DNA of 64,000 nt from Neurospora crassa OR74A (GCF_000182925.2 NC_026501.1:5001917-5065916); one strand, 5' to 3'; numbered from the stretch's first letter, positions 1-12,298 are shown. The notes: generated by a model not told the origin, from the letters alone. Numbers and translations are program-made.

Positions 1-117
1 ATCATCATTTTTTTCGACACTCAAAACAACCCAAGAGGAAAAAAAATAAAAGAAAAAAAAACCGTTAGAGAAGGAAAAATAAAAGAAAAAGCATACTCCG
101 CTCATCCGCTCCATAAA

Positions 118-2987
118 TCATGCCGATGACGAGCCTTCCTTTTGAGGATCAACCATGTCATAAGGAGGAAGCGACGCTCCCGGCGTCGGCTTCAAGTTCG
201 TCGTCACCGATCCATCGGAAGTGTTGCCGCCCTGAAAGTTCTCTTGACTCTGAGACGTAGGCGTGGGCCCAGCAAGATGTTCCATGCCCTTGATAGAAGA
301 CTTAGTAGCAGCAGTAAACTCCGCCCTAGCCTCCACATTGGCGATGGCGCTCTGCAACGCACTCGTCAAGTCGACGTGAAACAGCGGCCTGTTAATGCCG
401 TGCACGGCCACGGTGCGGCCACCACCGAACCGCGAGCGAGCGGCGGCAGCAGCAGCAGCGGGTATCCTTTCGGAGCCCGAGGCCGTGGCCTTGAGGTTGC
501 CTGCGGCTTCGGCGTCATCGGTGTTGGAGCCGGATTCGATATCCATCGACGAGCCACGTTGGTGTTGTTGAGCAGCACGTCCGCGGGAGGACAAGGTAGG
601 GCCGAATTCCTTCTCGTTGACCTCCTGCTCTGCTGTGGCAGCAGCGCTCTGCTCGCCCCCTATCTCGGCCACGCTAAAGATGGACTTCCATCTGCGGATC
701 TGGCCGTCCGGCAGAGTTGAGGGGTATCCAAAGCCGGCGGAGACAAGGGCGCGCTTGGTCCAGCGGTTGCTGATGCAAGCGACGTGCCAGTCAACGACGT
801 CCGGGCTCGCGTACCGGTCGAGCTGGTTGCGCACGTCTATGAGCTGTTGGACCGAGGTGATGTCGATGTTGTTGACGGAGCTGAAGTCGAGGATGATGGC
901 CTTGAGGGTGGGGAGTTGCAAGTTGACGCCGACTTCGTTGGAGTCGATACCGGCACGCGTGGCGGCCTTGAGCTTACGTCTGGAGGGGCCGGGGTCGTTC
1001 CAGGGTCGGTCGCCGGGCCGGTCAAAGTGCGAGAGCGTGGTGCGGCGCGTGTTCTGGTGGATGTACCGGACCATGTACTCGAGTGTATGGCTGGCGTTGG
1101 GGTAGTTGAAGCCTTCGGAGAAGCGGTAGATGAAGATGCCTGGGTAAGGGTTGTCCAATTCAATTTCCGGATTGGAGCCGTCCGCGTGCGTGAGGGGGAG
1201 GAAGATGTTGCGGTAGGGAGCATCTGATGAGCCACTGCCGGCGAAGGTGCCGTAACCTCCATCCACGGGCTTCCTGGGATCGTCACCGATGACGTGGTCG
1301 CCAAGAACGGAGTGAACCTTGACGCGGCCGAGGAAGCGGCCCTGGGCCTTGAGAATGCGGAAGAGGAGCACGGCGAAAGACAGGCAGACTGTGCAGTAGA
1401 TACCATTCTCGATGGAGGAGAAGATGGTGACAAAAACACCGACGAAGAAGATGATAACTTCGAGGGGCGAGACGAGCCAGAACTGGTAGACGGTGTTGGG
1501 GGGTGTGATCAAATCGCCGACAGCATGGATAATGACGGCAGCTAGAGCTGCGTTCGGGATGTAGTAGAACACGGCAGGCAAGGCGTAAATAGCCAGCAAC
1601 ACTACGATGGCAGTGATGACGCCGGCAAAGGGCGTACGCACGCCCGCCTTAGACTTGACGGCGGTACGACTGAACGAGCCGGTTGCAGCATAGGCACCAA
1701 GGAAGGGGCCCAGCATGTTAGTGACACCAATGGCCACCATTTCCTGGGAAGGGTCGATAGTGTAGTTGTTGATACGGCCGAACGACTTTGCAATGGCGAT
1801 GTGCTCGATCAACAAGACAATGACAGTGGCAGGAAGAGAACCAGCAAGCTTGCTTGCGAGTGTCTTATCGAGCACAGGAACAGCAGCATTCCTGAAACCT
1901 ATTGAACGTAGTCAGTACTGGCACATTGATGGAAATTATGTGAGTGGAAAATACCTCTGGGAACGTCAAAAAGAATCTTGAACTTCGAAGTTCCTCTGGG
2001 AAGGTCCTTGTTGGCCAACCAACTGATCATGGTGTACAAGAGAATCACAAACACGGTTCTCAATGTCGAAAGGAAGAAGGCCACTCGCTGGTGTTGCGGC
2101 CAACGCTTGGCAATATAGTTGCAAAGCGACCGGATACCGTAAAGCATGAAAAGTGCTGTCAAGCCCATTGCAGCATCCAGCTTGGTACGAGGCAAGCCTT
2201 GCAAGGTGTGGATGAAGACAAGATACGCCGGATCTCTGGTTGAGAAGCCCTTGATGCCCATCAAGGTCGGGAGCTGTCCGACGGCAATGTTGAGGGCCGA
2301 GCCGGTCATGAATGCCGAAAGAGAAGTAAGCGAGATAATGTCGACAATCCAGCCGCACCGAATCAGGCCAATGAAGAGCACAACAGCGCCGGCGAGGATA
2401 GACAGAGCAGAAGCGATAACATGGCCCGGAACGTTGGGAAGCTCGGCCATGACGTTGGCAACGATATCGCCGGTCAGCGAGGAAAGGACAGCGACGGGGC
2501 CAATCGTAATATCTTTCGAAGTAGCAAAGAACCAGTAGACCAAGACGCCCATGAATGACGAGTATAGACCAAACTGGGGTTCAAGGTTGGCAAGCTGAGC
2601 ATAAGCCATGCCCTGTGGAATGACAATGGCACCGATAGTAATACCTGGGCGAGGAGTAAGCTATACTGAGTCTGAAAAGCACACGGACAAGAGATGTGTG
2701 ATCTTACCGGCTACAAGGTCGCCTAGGAGCCATTGTAGGTTATAGTGACCAATCCAAGATGTGAAGGGGAAGAGGGAAAGAGCGTAGTCCCCCAACTGCC
2801 GTCCAGAAGGGATAACTTCCCTCAGGAACTCGACTGTATGAGGTGGTTCTTCCACGAAGGTACTGGTTGTATGGTTGGATACGATGGACTCGCCCCGAGT
2901 AACCTCATCGTATGGGTCTTTGTCTTGGAGTTTGATGCCAAGTGCTTTGGCTGTGATGCGCCCGGCCTTCCCCCAAGCCGTAGACAT
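118..2987 (-). CDS. SulP-family sulfate permease with C-terminal STAS domain
   Basis: Plasma-membrane sulfate transporter. Three exons were joined: 2987-2708, 2644-1955 and 1898-118, giving about 916 residues. Introns of 63 bp (GTAAGA..CAG) and 56 bp (GTATTT..TAG) restore the family-typical stretch around GAIVIPQGMAYAQ and then FRNAAVP. Exons 1-2 carry the SulP signature (PQGMAYAQLANLEPQFGLYS, then ATSKDITIGPVAVLSSLTG). Exon 3 holds the last membrane helices up to about residue 500. A STAS domain follows at about 570-720 (ILDFSSVNNIDITSVQQL), with a Ser/Ala/Gly-rich tail after it. The STAS region contains a basic insert (about residues 600-640), and the protein is longer than Neurospora CYS-14 or yeast Sul1, mainly through the tail. 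The start at 2987 gives a hydrophilic N-terminus ahead of the first helices. Upstream DNA has two near-matches to the CYS3 site. Which sulfate permease paralogue this is cannot be told from the sequence alone. Confidence 0.92.
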
Positions 2988-3343
2988 GTTGACGGCTTGG
3001 TCCTTCTGATAGAACGATGGGGATGATTATTGACAAGAGGATGATGCCTGAAGCCGTCAGACTGATTCAAGATATAGTCCGTGCTGATATCGGCTGTATC
3101 AAGGTGATCCTAGCTTGCCAAATATGTGTTGCATCGACCAAGGTTGGAGTGGAGGTTGTTCTCAAAGATGCTTGATCCGGAAAAATATCCAAGGGGAAAA
3201 GAACGTCGTTTATGTGTGTCGTAAAATGTAAAAGTCTATAGTTGCGCTCGAGACTCGTTGAGAGAGAAAGTGCAACCAGTCGAAGTCGAGAAGTCTAGGA
3301 CGATGTTGAAGATCGCGCTATACGGTATGCCTAAAGGCTGGAT

Positions 3344-3353
3344 ATGGCACCAA
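3344..3353. promoter_or_regulatory. Candidate CYS3/Met4-type bZIP site
   Basis: ATGGCACCAA matches the Neurospora CYS3 consensus ATGRYRYCAT at 9 of 10 positions. It lies about 360 bases upstream of the sulfate permease start. Sulfate permease genes are known CYS3 targets, so the position makes sense. One-mismatch hits also arise by chance in 1.7 kb, so this remains a hypothesis. Confidence 0.3.
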
Positions 3354-3648
3354 AGGGCCAGATGAGATGATGTAGACCACCGCCGTTAAACAAGGTATGA
3401 TTCGAATAGTGTAAGGGGAAGCAAAAACAGGAACATGGAAAATTATAAAAGGGCAAGTAAAGCTATACTAGGAAAAAGCCGACACAGGCGGCATTGCGGC
3501 GTCACCCAAGGAACCGGGGTGTGGGGGGCCGGGGTGAGGCAGGGAAGAAAGTGCCCGGAATCTGTTTACTAACGCTCACAGCTGCAGAAGAGGCAGAAAG
3601 TGCAGGGAAGCGGAGTTCAGGAGGCGTAGAAAGGTGGGCACTTCCATG

Positions 3649-3658
3649 ATGACGTGAT
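3649..3658. promoter_or_regulatory. Second candidate CYS3-type bZIP site
   Basis: ATGACGTGAT matches ATGRYRYCAT at 9 of 10 positions and contains an ACGT bZIP core. It lies about 660 bases upstream of the sulfate permease start. Together with the site at 3344 it makes a plausible sulfur-control promoter, but no more than that. Confidence 0.28.
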
Positions 3659-4704
3659 CGGCCTTTGCCCTTTCAACTCTAGTATCGAAAAGGTTATACA
3701 CGCTTTGCTCGCGGTTCCGCTGCCGATTTCCACTCCAGCCACTGTACCAGTGGTTGTATTTGGCATGCCAACCTCAGGAGAGACCGGTCTTCTGTTTGCC
3801 AAGTCTCCGCGGGCGGTGCTCGGGAGAAGGGAGACGCCGGTAGTTGAGACATCAAGATGATTGAAAGTGGTCATCTCAACTCTCACCGCGCTAGGTTTGC
3901 GGGGAGGATTCTGCTTGTGGGAGCTCCCGCTCTCCCGCACATGGGACAGTCTGCTCGGAGATTTTAACATAATGTTCATCGATATCTCCCTCCCATGGAA
4001 ATAATAGTCCCTCATCACACCAGTGTTTGCTTTAGCATACAGGCATACCAAACGGTTGATGATTAAGCGTGGACATCGAACGTCTTCCCACCAATAGGAC
4101 ATGCGGAAGGATGGAAGCTTTACGTGCAGTTGGGCTTCCGCACGTCTATATATGTGCCCCGGTCACCGGATGTCATGGTCACACAGCGGGATGATGTAAA
4201 AGACGACGGGAAGAGACACTTGCACTGCACCCCACGGAGGCCATCAGCAACAACCATGCAAGATGTAACCTTCCAGAAGTGCCAGAATGGGTGACAACAT
4301 GGAGATGTGCGATCGTGGAAATGGTGATGGATCATGGGAGTTTGTCAGAGCTGGGGGGTTCTGGATGTCAAGAGTACGTACACTGTGTGGAAGCCTCGAA
4401 AGGAGGGGCCGGCTGCAAGAGGCGAAGACGCAACTTTGACCATCGATGGTGCAATTGCAGCCGCAAAGCTTGTCGATCGAGTGTGAGCTTCCCGTTGGAC
4501 GTTCCTGTGCCGGTGACAAGTGCCTAGCTCCCGATCGTCCACATCCAACGCAACCCCAAGACTTGCTTACAAAAGCATTAGAGGGGATGTTTTTTCTCCT
4601 TTCTTTTTCCTCAAAATGTGTCGCAATCACAATCGACAACCATCATGAACACTATTTCAATAAACATGAAATTGTCAAGCTTGGTATTCAGCTCTGTATA
4701 CTTC

Positions 4705-4735
4705 TAGGGCCTAATCGGCTCGCGTAACCGTAACC
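4705..4735 (+). repeat. Left terminal inverted repeat of the transposon
   Basis: This 31-base end begins TAGGGCCTAATCGGCTCGCG. It pairs with the reverse complement of 8806-8837, with three transitions and one missing G. Each transition is TA here against CA or TG at the other end, the exact change RIP makes. Confidence 0.85.
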
Positions 4736-7700
4736 GCATAACCATAACCTTTTAGGTTATACATAAGCCAAGACCTGGATATAGATCCAAATATCCCTAT
4801 ATATGCAGGCAAAATCCATACAAATGGATCTAGAAGGAGGTTACGTTTTGTACAAAGTAGATACGTAACCTTTTTTTAAAATCTCTTTATACCAGCGTAA
4901 TAATAAGTCAAAGGCGCATTAGTAGCGGTAAGCCAATCCCTATAAAGTATAGCGACTAATTATCGCGCGCTAGAAGCAGTATAAATACCCCTATTTATAT
5001 ATCTACCGCCCTATTTATTAAAGAGGTTATATAAAGTACTTTCAAGGTATTCTACATAACCCGTAACCTCTTTAAAATAGATATAATTATTATAGAGCGG
5101 TTAGGAGGTAGATAATTTAATAATAGTTTATAGTATAATATTATACTAACTATAGGGATTTTTAATTATATTACGTAATTATACGACCGCTTATATATAT
5201 TATTACAAATATAGGCTATATTATTAACTAATAGTAGTAATTTATATAGGAGATGTAGTAGAGTAACTGATTGTATTAAACTTACGTTAGTAATAATAGT
5301 AGGAAATAAAGAATATACTTAAATAATAGAGGATAAGGATAAGGGGGGGGAGGAGGAAGTTTACTAAAGGAGAATTATACTATTTATTGCAATTTATATT
5401 ATTGCTACTACTATTGCCTTAATAGGAGGGAGGTAAGGCGACGACCCTAAGATTATTAATAAAGGTAGCCTAGAAGCTAGTATTGCTAAGGTATAATACT
5501 TATTAAATAGTTATAATAAGTAATTTTTTAAGTTTTTTCGTATAATAAAAGTAGAATTTATAGCTTTAGTAAGGTAGATAAAAGAAAGTAGTAATATACG
5601 TAATACTAAATATTAGACTGTTAAATTTAAATTAATAATCTTCGTTTAAATTATTGTATTTAACGAAATTTAATAGTAAGCAACTTACTACTTCTTAATA
5701 GCCTAATCGACGGTTTCGAATATCGTTACCTAAATAATATTAGTCTTTATTAAACTTTATACCGAATTTATAATTTAATTAAATAATAATTACATAGCGC
5801 TAAAGATCGAATTCGTTGTAGGTAACTAGCGGTTTAGTAGTATAATTGGTACTATTAATAGTATTTATATTTATGTTAAGGTGCTAATGAAGGACTAAAA
5901 CTATTAGTATAATAGAAAGGGATTTATTTTTTAGAATATATTTACTATAATACAATTTAATAGCGCCTTCTTATATATATTAGCCGGCGTAGAAGGGTCG
6001 ATATAAAACGCGAAACTACTTCGTATTGCTTTATTCTATAGGTTTAAGATATTCCTTAAGCGATTTTATTTAATCGATGTAGGCTTTAATTAATAGAGAG
6101 GTATTTTAATTCTATTCCCGGTAGTATAATACTATCTCTAAGATTGGAGGGATGCCCCGGGTAATAAGTAGCCGACAATAAAGAAGGAGTTATATAATTT
6201 GAAGTATAGTATAAATTATATATTAGTTGAGTAAGCGTTCGGTTGGTTGAAGAGGATAGTAAAATTAATACGAGAGTCGGCGCCCGAGTACCTTATTAGT
6301 ACGTAAATCGACTTTATATATATTGTAATAGGATTATATAATTTTATTTATTATTAATACTATTAATTAATAAAAGAGGAGGAGGAATTATTTATTTAAT
6401 TGTTGGTATTAGTAAAAAGACGTACTAATAAATACTTTTTTAATAATCCTATCGCTATGCGAGTTTAAATTGCAAATGGGTTATAGAAGCTATAGTAATA
6501 ATATCTTTAAAGGAGGGGAAGGAGAGGGTAAGAGTATAAAAGAGAGTAAATTTGAATTAATCTATTAATTAATTAAAAGTATATAAAGTGCTGATAGTTT
6601 ACTTCTAAATTTTAATTTTTTAATTTATAAAGAGATATACTAGAGAGCGTTAGAATATAAAAGGATTATAATATTAGTTTGCCCTACCAAGACAAGAGTT
6701 AATGGACGCTAAAGTTTTTAGATTAATATAATACGCTATATTAAAAGTGTATAGGCTATTAGAAGTAGTAAACATCTACAAACAATCCGGGGAAGTAGTT
6801 CTCGTAGACCCTAATTGTATATTAATATATTAAAAATCCGACTTTTTGAATTTAATAGAAATTTTAGGATTTTTAATATTTTTGGGTATAAGTAATTAAC
6901 CCCCTCTATTCTACTCTACTCTACTTTACTCTATTCGTTATAGTCGCTACTGTACGCCCTCCTCTCGAATTTGACTACTTTTATTAATTGCCTTAATTTA
7001 ATGGGTTTAAACTTATTATCTATCGCGTTCTATAAGATAGCTTCCTCCTTTATTAATTTTTAAGATATATTAATAATTATCTCTAGTAATAAATCCTTTG
7101 TAAAATTAATTTAGAAATTTAATACCGCCGTTTTAATATTAATTGCGCCGATTAGTTTTACGTTACTAATTAATTTAATTACTTTGCTAATAGACTTTAT
7201 AATTAGGGCGCTGCCTTACTTAACGGATACTTTCTTAATTGGTTATATCGATATAATATAGGATAAAATTTAAAACCTACTACCCTCCTCCTCCTCCGGT
7301 TTATCGCTACTATCTTTATTACTTTAGAAATTGGGGTTAGTAGCCTTCTATTGTAAAACGTACTTTACTACCCGCTTCTCTCGCGCCCTCTCCGCGCGGA
7401 CTTCCTTCCTTTTAATAATAGTTATTTTATAGTATTAATAAAGTAGGGGAAATAATAGTACATTTTTATTATTATTATTAATTATAGCGTATATTAACCA
7501 AATAAATAACCTAATTACCTACTCGTTTATAAAGATACTTATTAAAATAAAATAACCATCGGTATTACTAAGTACGTATACGCTTAATTTCATTTAACTA
7601 CCTTCGTTACTAAACTCTTTAATAAAGGATTCCTAATATATATTAGAATATTAAATTTTATTAATCTTATAATTAAAGGACGTACTAGTACGACCTTCAA

Positions 7701-8805
7701 CTATCTACTTTACGTACTTAATACGCATTTTAAAACGGGTAAACACACTTTAATATATCTCCTATATAATAACCTAATTAGAATCGTTATTTTTATAAAC
7801 TTAATCGGTTAATACTATTACTTACTATTTATATTAATTACACTTAAAACTTTTACTCTCCTTTATTATAATTAAGAACCTACCTAAATAAGAGTCTCTA
7901 ATAATAAGAATAAATTAATAATATACTTTAAAAGATTAATAATACAATCCCTAATTTATAGTCGAATTACTAGTTTTCTTTTTTTAATTAAATTATTAAC
8001 TAATTACCTCTTTATTATTAAATAACTAAAACCGCTTCGGTACTTCGCCCCCTATATCTACTACATTATTATTATTATTATTATCGACTCTAATAGGTCT
8101 CGCTTAGGAATTAAGCGGGTAAAGAATATTAATTATTGAAAGCGTAATCTCGTTAAAGAAAATAGGTACGCTAGGAAAGTTATATTCTATATAATTATCG
8201 ATAATATTCTATATTATACACTAGCGGGGTAGCGGACGGTTAGTAGATATTAGGGACGACGGCGTAGTTATACTATATATAGTAACTAGGTAATTACTAA
8301 TAAGAGGCAATAGCTATATCTTATACTAAGGTAGCGAAAAATCTATATATAGTAGATTCCTATATTAAAAATTCCTATATTGCAATAATTAGGATCCCCT
8401 ATACCGCTACTATTAGGAATATAGGGATAGCTTATATTAAGAATTATATTAAATATAGTCCTCCTTAACGGACTATTAGACAAACTATTAACTATTGTAC
8501 TAGCTACTTATAGTCGATATTAATATATTACGGATTATTACTTCAAAATCTACAACAGAGCCTCAACATTAAAAAAGGATTACAACCCCTCTCTTTTTAT
8601 ATAGTAGTACAATCTATAGTAGTAGTCTATAGTAATAGTTTGAATTATCCTAGTAACTTTTAAGGTACTCTAGTAGATTATATTTTGTTTGGATTAGTCG
8701 GTCTTAGTTAATTCCACACACTAAAATTTAGGTACGAGCCCCAAATCCCTATAACTGGCACTCCACACAGAAGTTACTCATCTGGCAAAAAGGTTACGTT
8801 TTAGA

Positions 8806-8837
8806 GGTTACGGTCACGCGAGCCGATCAGGCCCCTG
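8806..8837 (-). repeat. Right terminal inverted repeat of the transposon
   Basis: Read inwards on the minus strand it begins CAGGGGCCTGATCGGCTCGC and continues to match the left end. It keeps CA/TG where the left end has TA, so it is closer to the ancestral terminus. The bases just outside (8838-8845) do not repeat the left flank (4697-4704) convincingly. Confidence 0.85.
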
Positions 8838-10538
8838 GTAATTAACTGGCCGGAAGTTCTTCACAGCGCAAGTCTTTGTACACTAGGTAGGTATGGATGC
8901 TCGAGGTACGATGGCCACTCGGCTGGTTCCGACCTTGGGAAAAACAACGGTCGCCCTGAACCTTCACCCAGCTCCATCTTGAAACCTATTGCGTTGGGAG
9001 ATGGTTCATCTACATATGGACAGAAAAACAAGCGGATAAATTTCATCGTGTGAAAGATATAGGAAGACCTCTTCTCTAGTGTAGAGCAACGGTCTACGCG
9101 AATTGTTGGCACACTTGTGCTGAATCATATTGTGCGGTGACTTGTACGGCCAGACCTCACTCCATGAGGGCTTCGTCCTTGGCAGTAACGCACAGTGAGC
9201 TGGATTGGGCCAGAAACTGAGGAAAGCCCAGGGCTCTCGGCTTAAAATTCCGAGCAGAGTTAATCCGCAGCCTCGCTCACATCCGCCGCCTGTCAAGATG
9301 ACGTTATCGGATCAAAAACGGTCCGCTGTGTGCTGACCAATAGCATGTTAGCACCCGTCCGGTTCAGGAAGTCGAGCTCGATAAGCCGATAAGGTGGCGA
9401 CTGGTCAACGCAAGGAACGCTGCACGCGGAATGTCAATCGGAAGCAAACTTAGGAGCAATTGCAGGGTTAGGGTTATTACCTGCGCATCCTGGCATTGGA
9501 TGGAAAACAAAGCCAGCCCTCGCGATTGGCACAGTTCAAGATGGCCTGGGGCAAGACGGGACTTCGAGACAGGACCAGTGAAATGATACACAAGCGAGAG
9601 CCTCAACAACTGTTGGCTCGAAGATAAACATCCGCCCCTGCTGTGACAGAAAGGACAGGAGGTGAAGTGCCTGATCTGCTGTCGTCCGAGGTGGGCCATC
9701 GTTCCTGTAGACCCGAACACATACCGACCGAACCCCCCGCCAGTCAACACAATTGTATGTATATTCATGCTACCGATGTAGTGTATATCACCAACGAACT
9801 ACGCTACGCATGTACCTAGTGTACACCACAACAGCCCCATCTCAGCAACATCGATGTATCTAATTATAGGTAAACCATGGCCTTGCACTACGCGGATCTT
9901 ACCCCACACCGTCTTGGCCTCCTTGTAGTGTAGTGTACTATAGTTGCTATGAACCGTTGCGGGCATGATGGCCTAGGTATCCTATTTTCCTATACCGACT
10001 ACGAGGCGCAGACATTGTAGGTTCCTCGTATAGTCATTTTGAAGAGCTCTCGTAGTCCCAGACTTCACCCAGCGTCCCAATTTCAAGTATTGGGTTGGTG
10101 ACACCACATCGGCGAACCACCCGCAGTTCAGCTGGAAAATACTCCAGGCATACGTCGGGTACCTTGCGTGGAACGTGCTTCGTGCGTACTGCGTAGTGTA
10201 CTCACCTCGAACCGTAACGTAACTCGCCCTGCTCGCCCATCTGAGGTGCCAGTTCCAGGTCGCCAATAAGGAGGTTCGCTTCCCACGTCAACTTGTCAAT
10301 GCTGCGAACTGCAACACCCAACCACTCCAACCTCTCTGGCACGCCCAACCGCAATCTTGGAACAAACCTTGGTGCCCGGCCAAGGTAGGAACGAGGCGCA
10401 ACCAGGCACGGCGAAAATCAAACAGCGGTCCGCACTCCCCTCTTCACATCTTCCACGTTACATCCCAACTTATTTGCCGGACAATAAGCTTCAGCACCAT
10501 ACCAGAGTATCTTGCCACACGATCTGCGACTTGACACC
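8838..10538. other. Intergenic region and Bub2 leader, no gene recognised
   Basis: Normal-composition DNA between the transposon and the Bub2 gene. Minus-strand frames of 83-134 codons (8861-9112, 9006-9296, 9364-9768, 9982-10266) overlap one another, lack family features and are best read as chance. A short telomere-like GGGTTAGGGTTA occurs at about 9466 and is not part of an array. The last 250 bases before 10539 are C/A-rich and look like the Bub2 promoter and leader. Confidence 0.55.
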
Positions 10539-12298
10539 ATGAACTTATCGACAAAGAACACCAGCTCGGGCAGCGCTAGAGGTAGAGATCCAGGCACAAA
10601 CGCGATGCCGTTGTTGTCGACGGCGCCAGGCGCTCCAGTGCCAGGGCCTCCACAGCCCGCCCCCCCATCCCCTGCTGCTGGCAATGAAACTGCGACTTTG
10701 TCGGTTGGTGGTACCCTCAATGGTCAGAGGTCGCTCAGGAGATTGCAATCGGCTCACAGCCTCGGCGCAAAGGCCTTGCCTCAGCCGTCCCTAATTTCCC
10801 AGCAGAGGTTACAGTTACAACAGCAGCAGCAACAGCACCAGGAACCGCAACACCAGGGGCAACCGCAATCCCAACCGCGTCGTCAACCGCATCAGCAGCC
10901 CCAACATCAACATCGCCTACTCCCAGGCCTGCCTTCGCCTCATACTAGACATGCAAGTTTCAACTATCGATCGACACCACAAAGAGGTCGCGCCAACAGT
11001 GACGCCCCGCCTGTCCCGATTCCATTAGGCCAACAATACAGCACCATGGCAGCCGCAAATAGGCGCGCCATGCGCGGCACAAGCTCATCCACCGCCAGCA
11101 CTATGTCCCTCGAGAAGTTGTTGCGCGAAGGCCCCCCGAACGGCGATGTTGATACGGCGCTCGAAAGCACACGACTCAAGATCCTCGATCAGGGCGTCAA
11201 ATCCGATAGCGACGGCATGGTAAGAGACACATACTCGCCCTCATCAATGCGCTTTGGCTTGCGCGCGCAATCGCTAACAAGCAATCCCAAACAGTCTTCC
11301 CTTCGCATATACGTATGGCTGATCCTGCTTGACGCCCCAATCATCGAAACCGACACCTACCTTTCCCTCATTCATCGCGGCGCATCCCCTGCCTACTCGA
11401 AAATCCGCAATGATACTTTCCGTACACTTACGACCGATCCTCTCTTTCGGCGCCGCGTTAGCGAGGCCAGTCTAATTCGATTACTTAACGCCGTCGCCTG
11501 GAGGTTACACGATGCCCGCGGAGACCGAACCCGAGACCATAGCATTGTCAGTCTTTCGCGACGCTCGGCGCCATCAGAACCCGGAAGTCGTCCGGGAACT
11601 AGTGGTCACGACAGCATCACTGGGTCGCCGGCATCGAAAAGTCGAGCGCGTGCCTTGACCTTGACCACTGAAGGCTCCGAGGCCAGTGGTGTCGCCTCTG
11701 AACCGGGTACCTATGTACAAGGAATGAACGTGCTGGCCGCGCCTTTCTTGTATGCTGCACGTAGCGAAGCCGAAGCCTTCGTCGCCTTCCACCAGCTTCT
11801 TACGCAAGAGTTACCCGGCTATATTCGCGGCGCCATGGACGGAGTGCACAAAGGGCTGGCGTTGGTTGACAAGGTGTTATCGATCGTGGATCCAAAACTC
11901 AGTCTCTACCTGATGTCCAAGAACCTTTCCGCCGAGATCTATGCATTCCCCTCCGTACTGACGTTGTGCGCATGCACGCCACCTCTGCCCGAGGTCCTAC
12001 GCTTGTGGGACTTCCTCTTCGCATACGGTCCGCATCTCAACATTTTGTGCATCGTTGCGCAGCTGATCATGATACGCACAAAGATCATGGAATCGCCTAG
12101 GTATGACATCCTTCCAATAGATAACTCGTTTCTAAAGTGGGCTTTCAAATGCTGACATGCTGGTCCTTGCCCAGTCCTAACAAACTCCTCCGATCTTTCC
12201 CTGCCCTTCAGGCTGATTTGATCAAGCGGACCACTTTGACCGTGATACGAATGATACCCGACGATGTCTATGCTGAAATCGTGGTTCATGCCAAGTGA
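10539..12298 (+). CDS. bub2: Bub2/Cdc16-type TBC-domain GTPase-activating protein
   Basis: In yeast, Bub2 acts with Bfa1 as the GAP for Tem1 at the spindle pole and restrains mitotic exit or septation. Exons 10539-11219, 11295-12100 and 12175-12298 give 536 residues. The first intron (75 bp, GTAAGA..CTAAC..CAG) is in frame and would go unnoticed by ORF length; removing it joins SDSDGM to SSLRIYVWLILLDAP as the family requires. TBC landmarks are the arginine-finger motif I264xxD267xxR270 and the glutamine-finger YVQ (367-369), followed by the Bub2-typical HLNILCIVAQL. A Ser/Arg/Gly-rich insert separates the two fingers (about 300-360). Residues 1-190 are Gln/Pro-rich, beyond the usual Bub2 length. 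An internal start at MSLEKLLREGPP (11104) would give a normal-length protein. ATG 10539 sits in a good context (ACACC before it). Confidence 0.9.

Larger units (their letters stand above)
2988..4704. other. Upstream region of the sulfate permease, no gene recognised
   Basis: This gap holds the presumed promoter and 5' leader of the permease. Frames of up to 161 codons exist (minus strand 3617-4102) but show no recognisable family, no spliceable extension and ordinary composition. Near-matches to the CYS3 bZIP site occur at 3344-3353 and 3649-3658. A GC-rich stretch lies at 3490-3550. The region ends exactly where the transposon inverted repeat begins. Confidence 0.6.
4705..8837. mobile_element. 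RIP-mutated DNA transposon relic with terminal inverted repeats
   Basis: A 4.1-kb block of very AT-rich DNA is bounded by matching inverted repeats (4705-4735 and 8806-8837). Composition changes abruptly at both ends. The interior is full of TA steps and stops in all frames and has no long open frame, as expected after RIP. Traces of coding survive: the minus strand at about 7430-7270 reads as a Lys/Arg/Glu-rich stretch broken only by TAG/TAA codons, which RIP creates from Trp and Gln codons. The right terminus begins CAGGGG read inwards, which resembles hAT-type ends. No clear target-site duplication is visible, so the superfamily is unsettled. Subterminal copies of GGTTACGTTTT (4839-4849 and 8792-8802) add to the case for one element rather than generic AT-rich DNA. 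Confidence 0.85.

Noticed and set aside
142-720. 192-codon plus-strand frame at the window start
   Set aside because: Antisense shadow of the sulfate permease C-terminal exon; Arg/Ala/Gly-rich without motifs.
3617-4102. 161-codon minus-strand frame in the permease upstream region
   Set aside because: No recognisable domain, no splice-linked partner, and overlap with a plus-strand frame. Kept out for lack of support.
4697-8845. 8-bp target-site duplication around the transposon
   Set aside because: The flanks (TATACTTC on the left, GTAATTAA on the right) do not match well, even allowing RIP changes.
9466-9478. Telomere-like GGGTTAGGGTTA, with similar words near 20400, 21330, 23285 and 44831
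   Set aside because: Only one to two units each and widely scattered; no array and no subtelomeric features.
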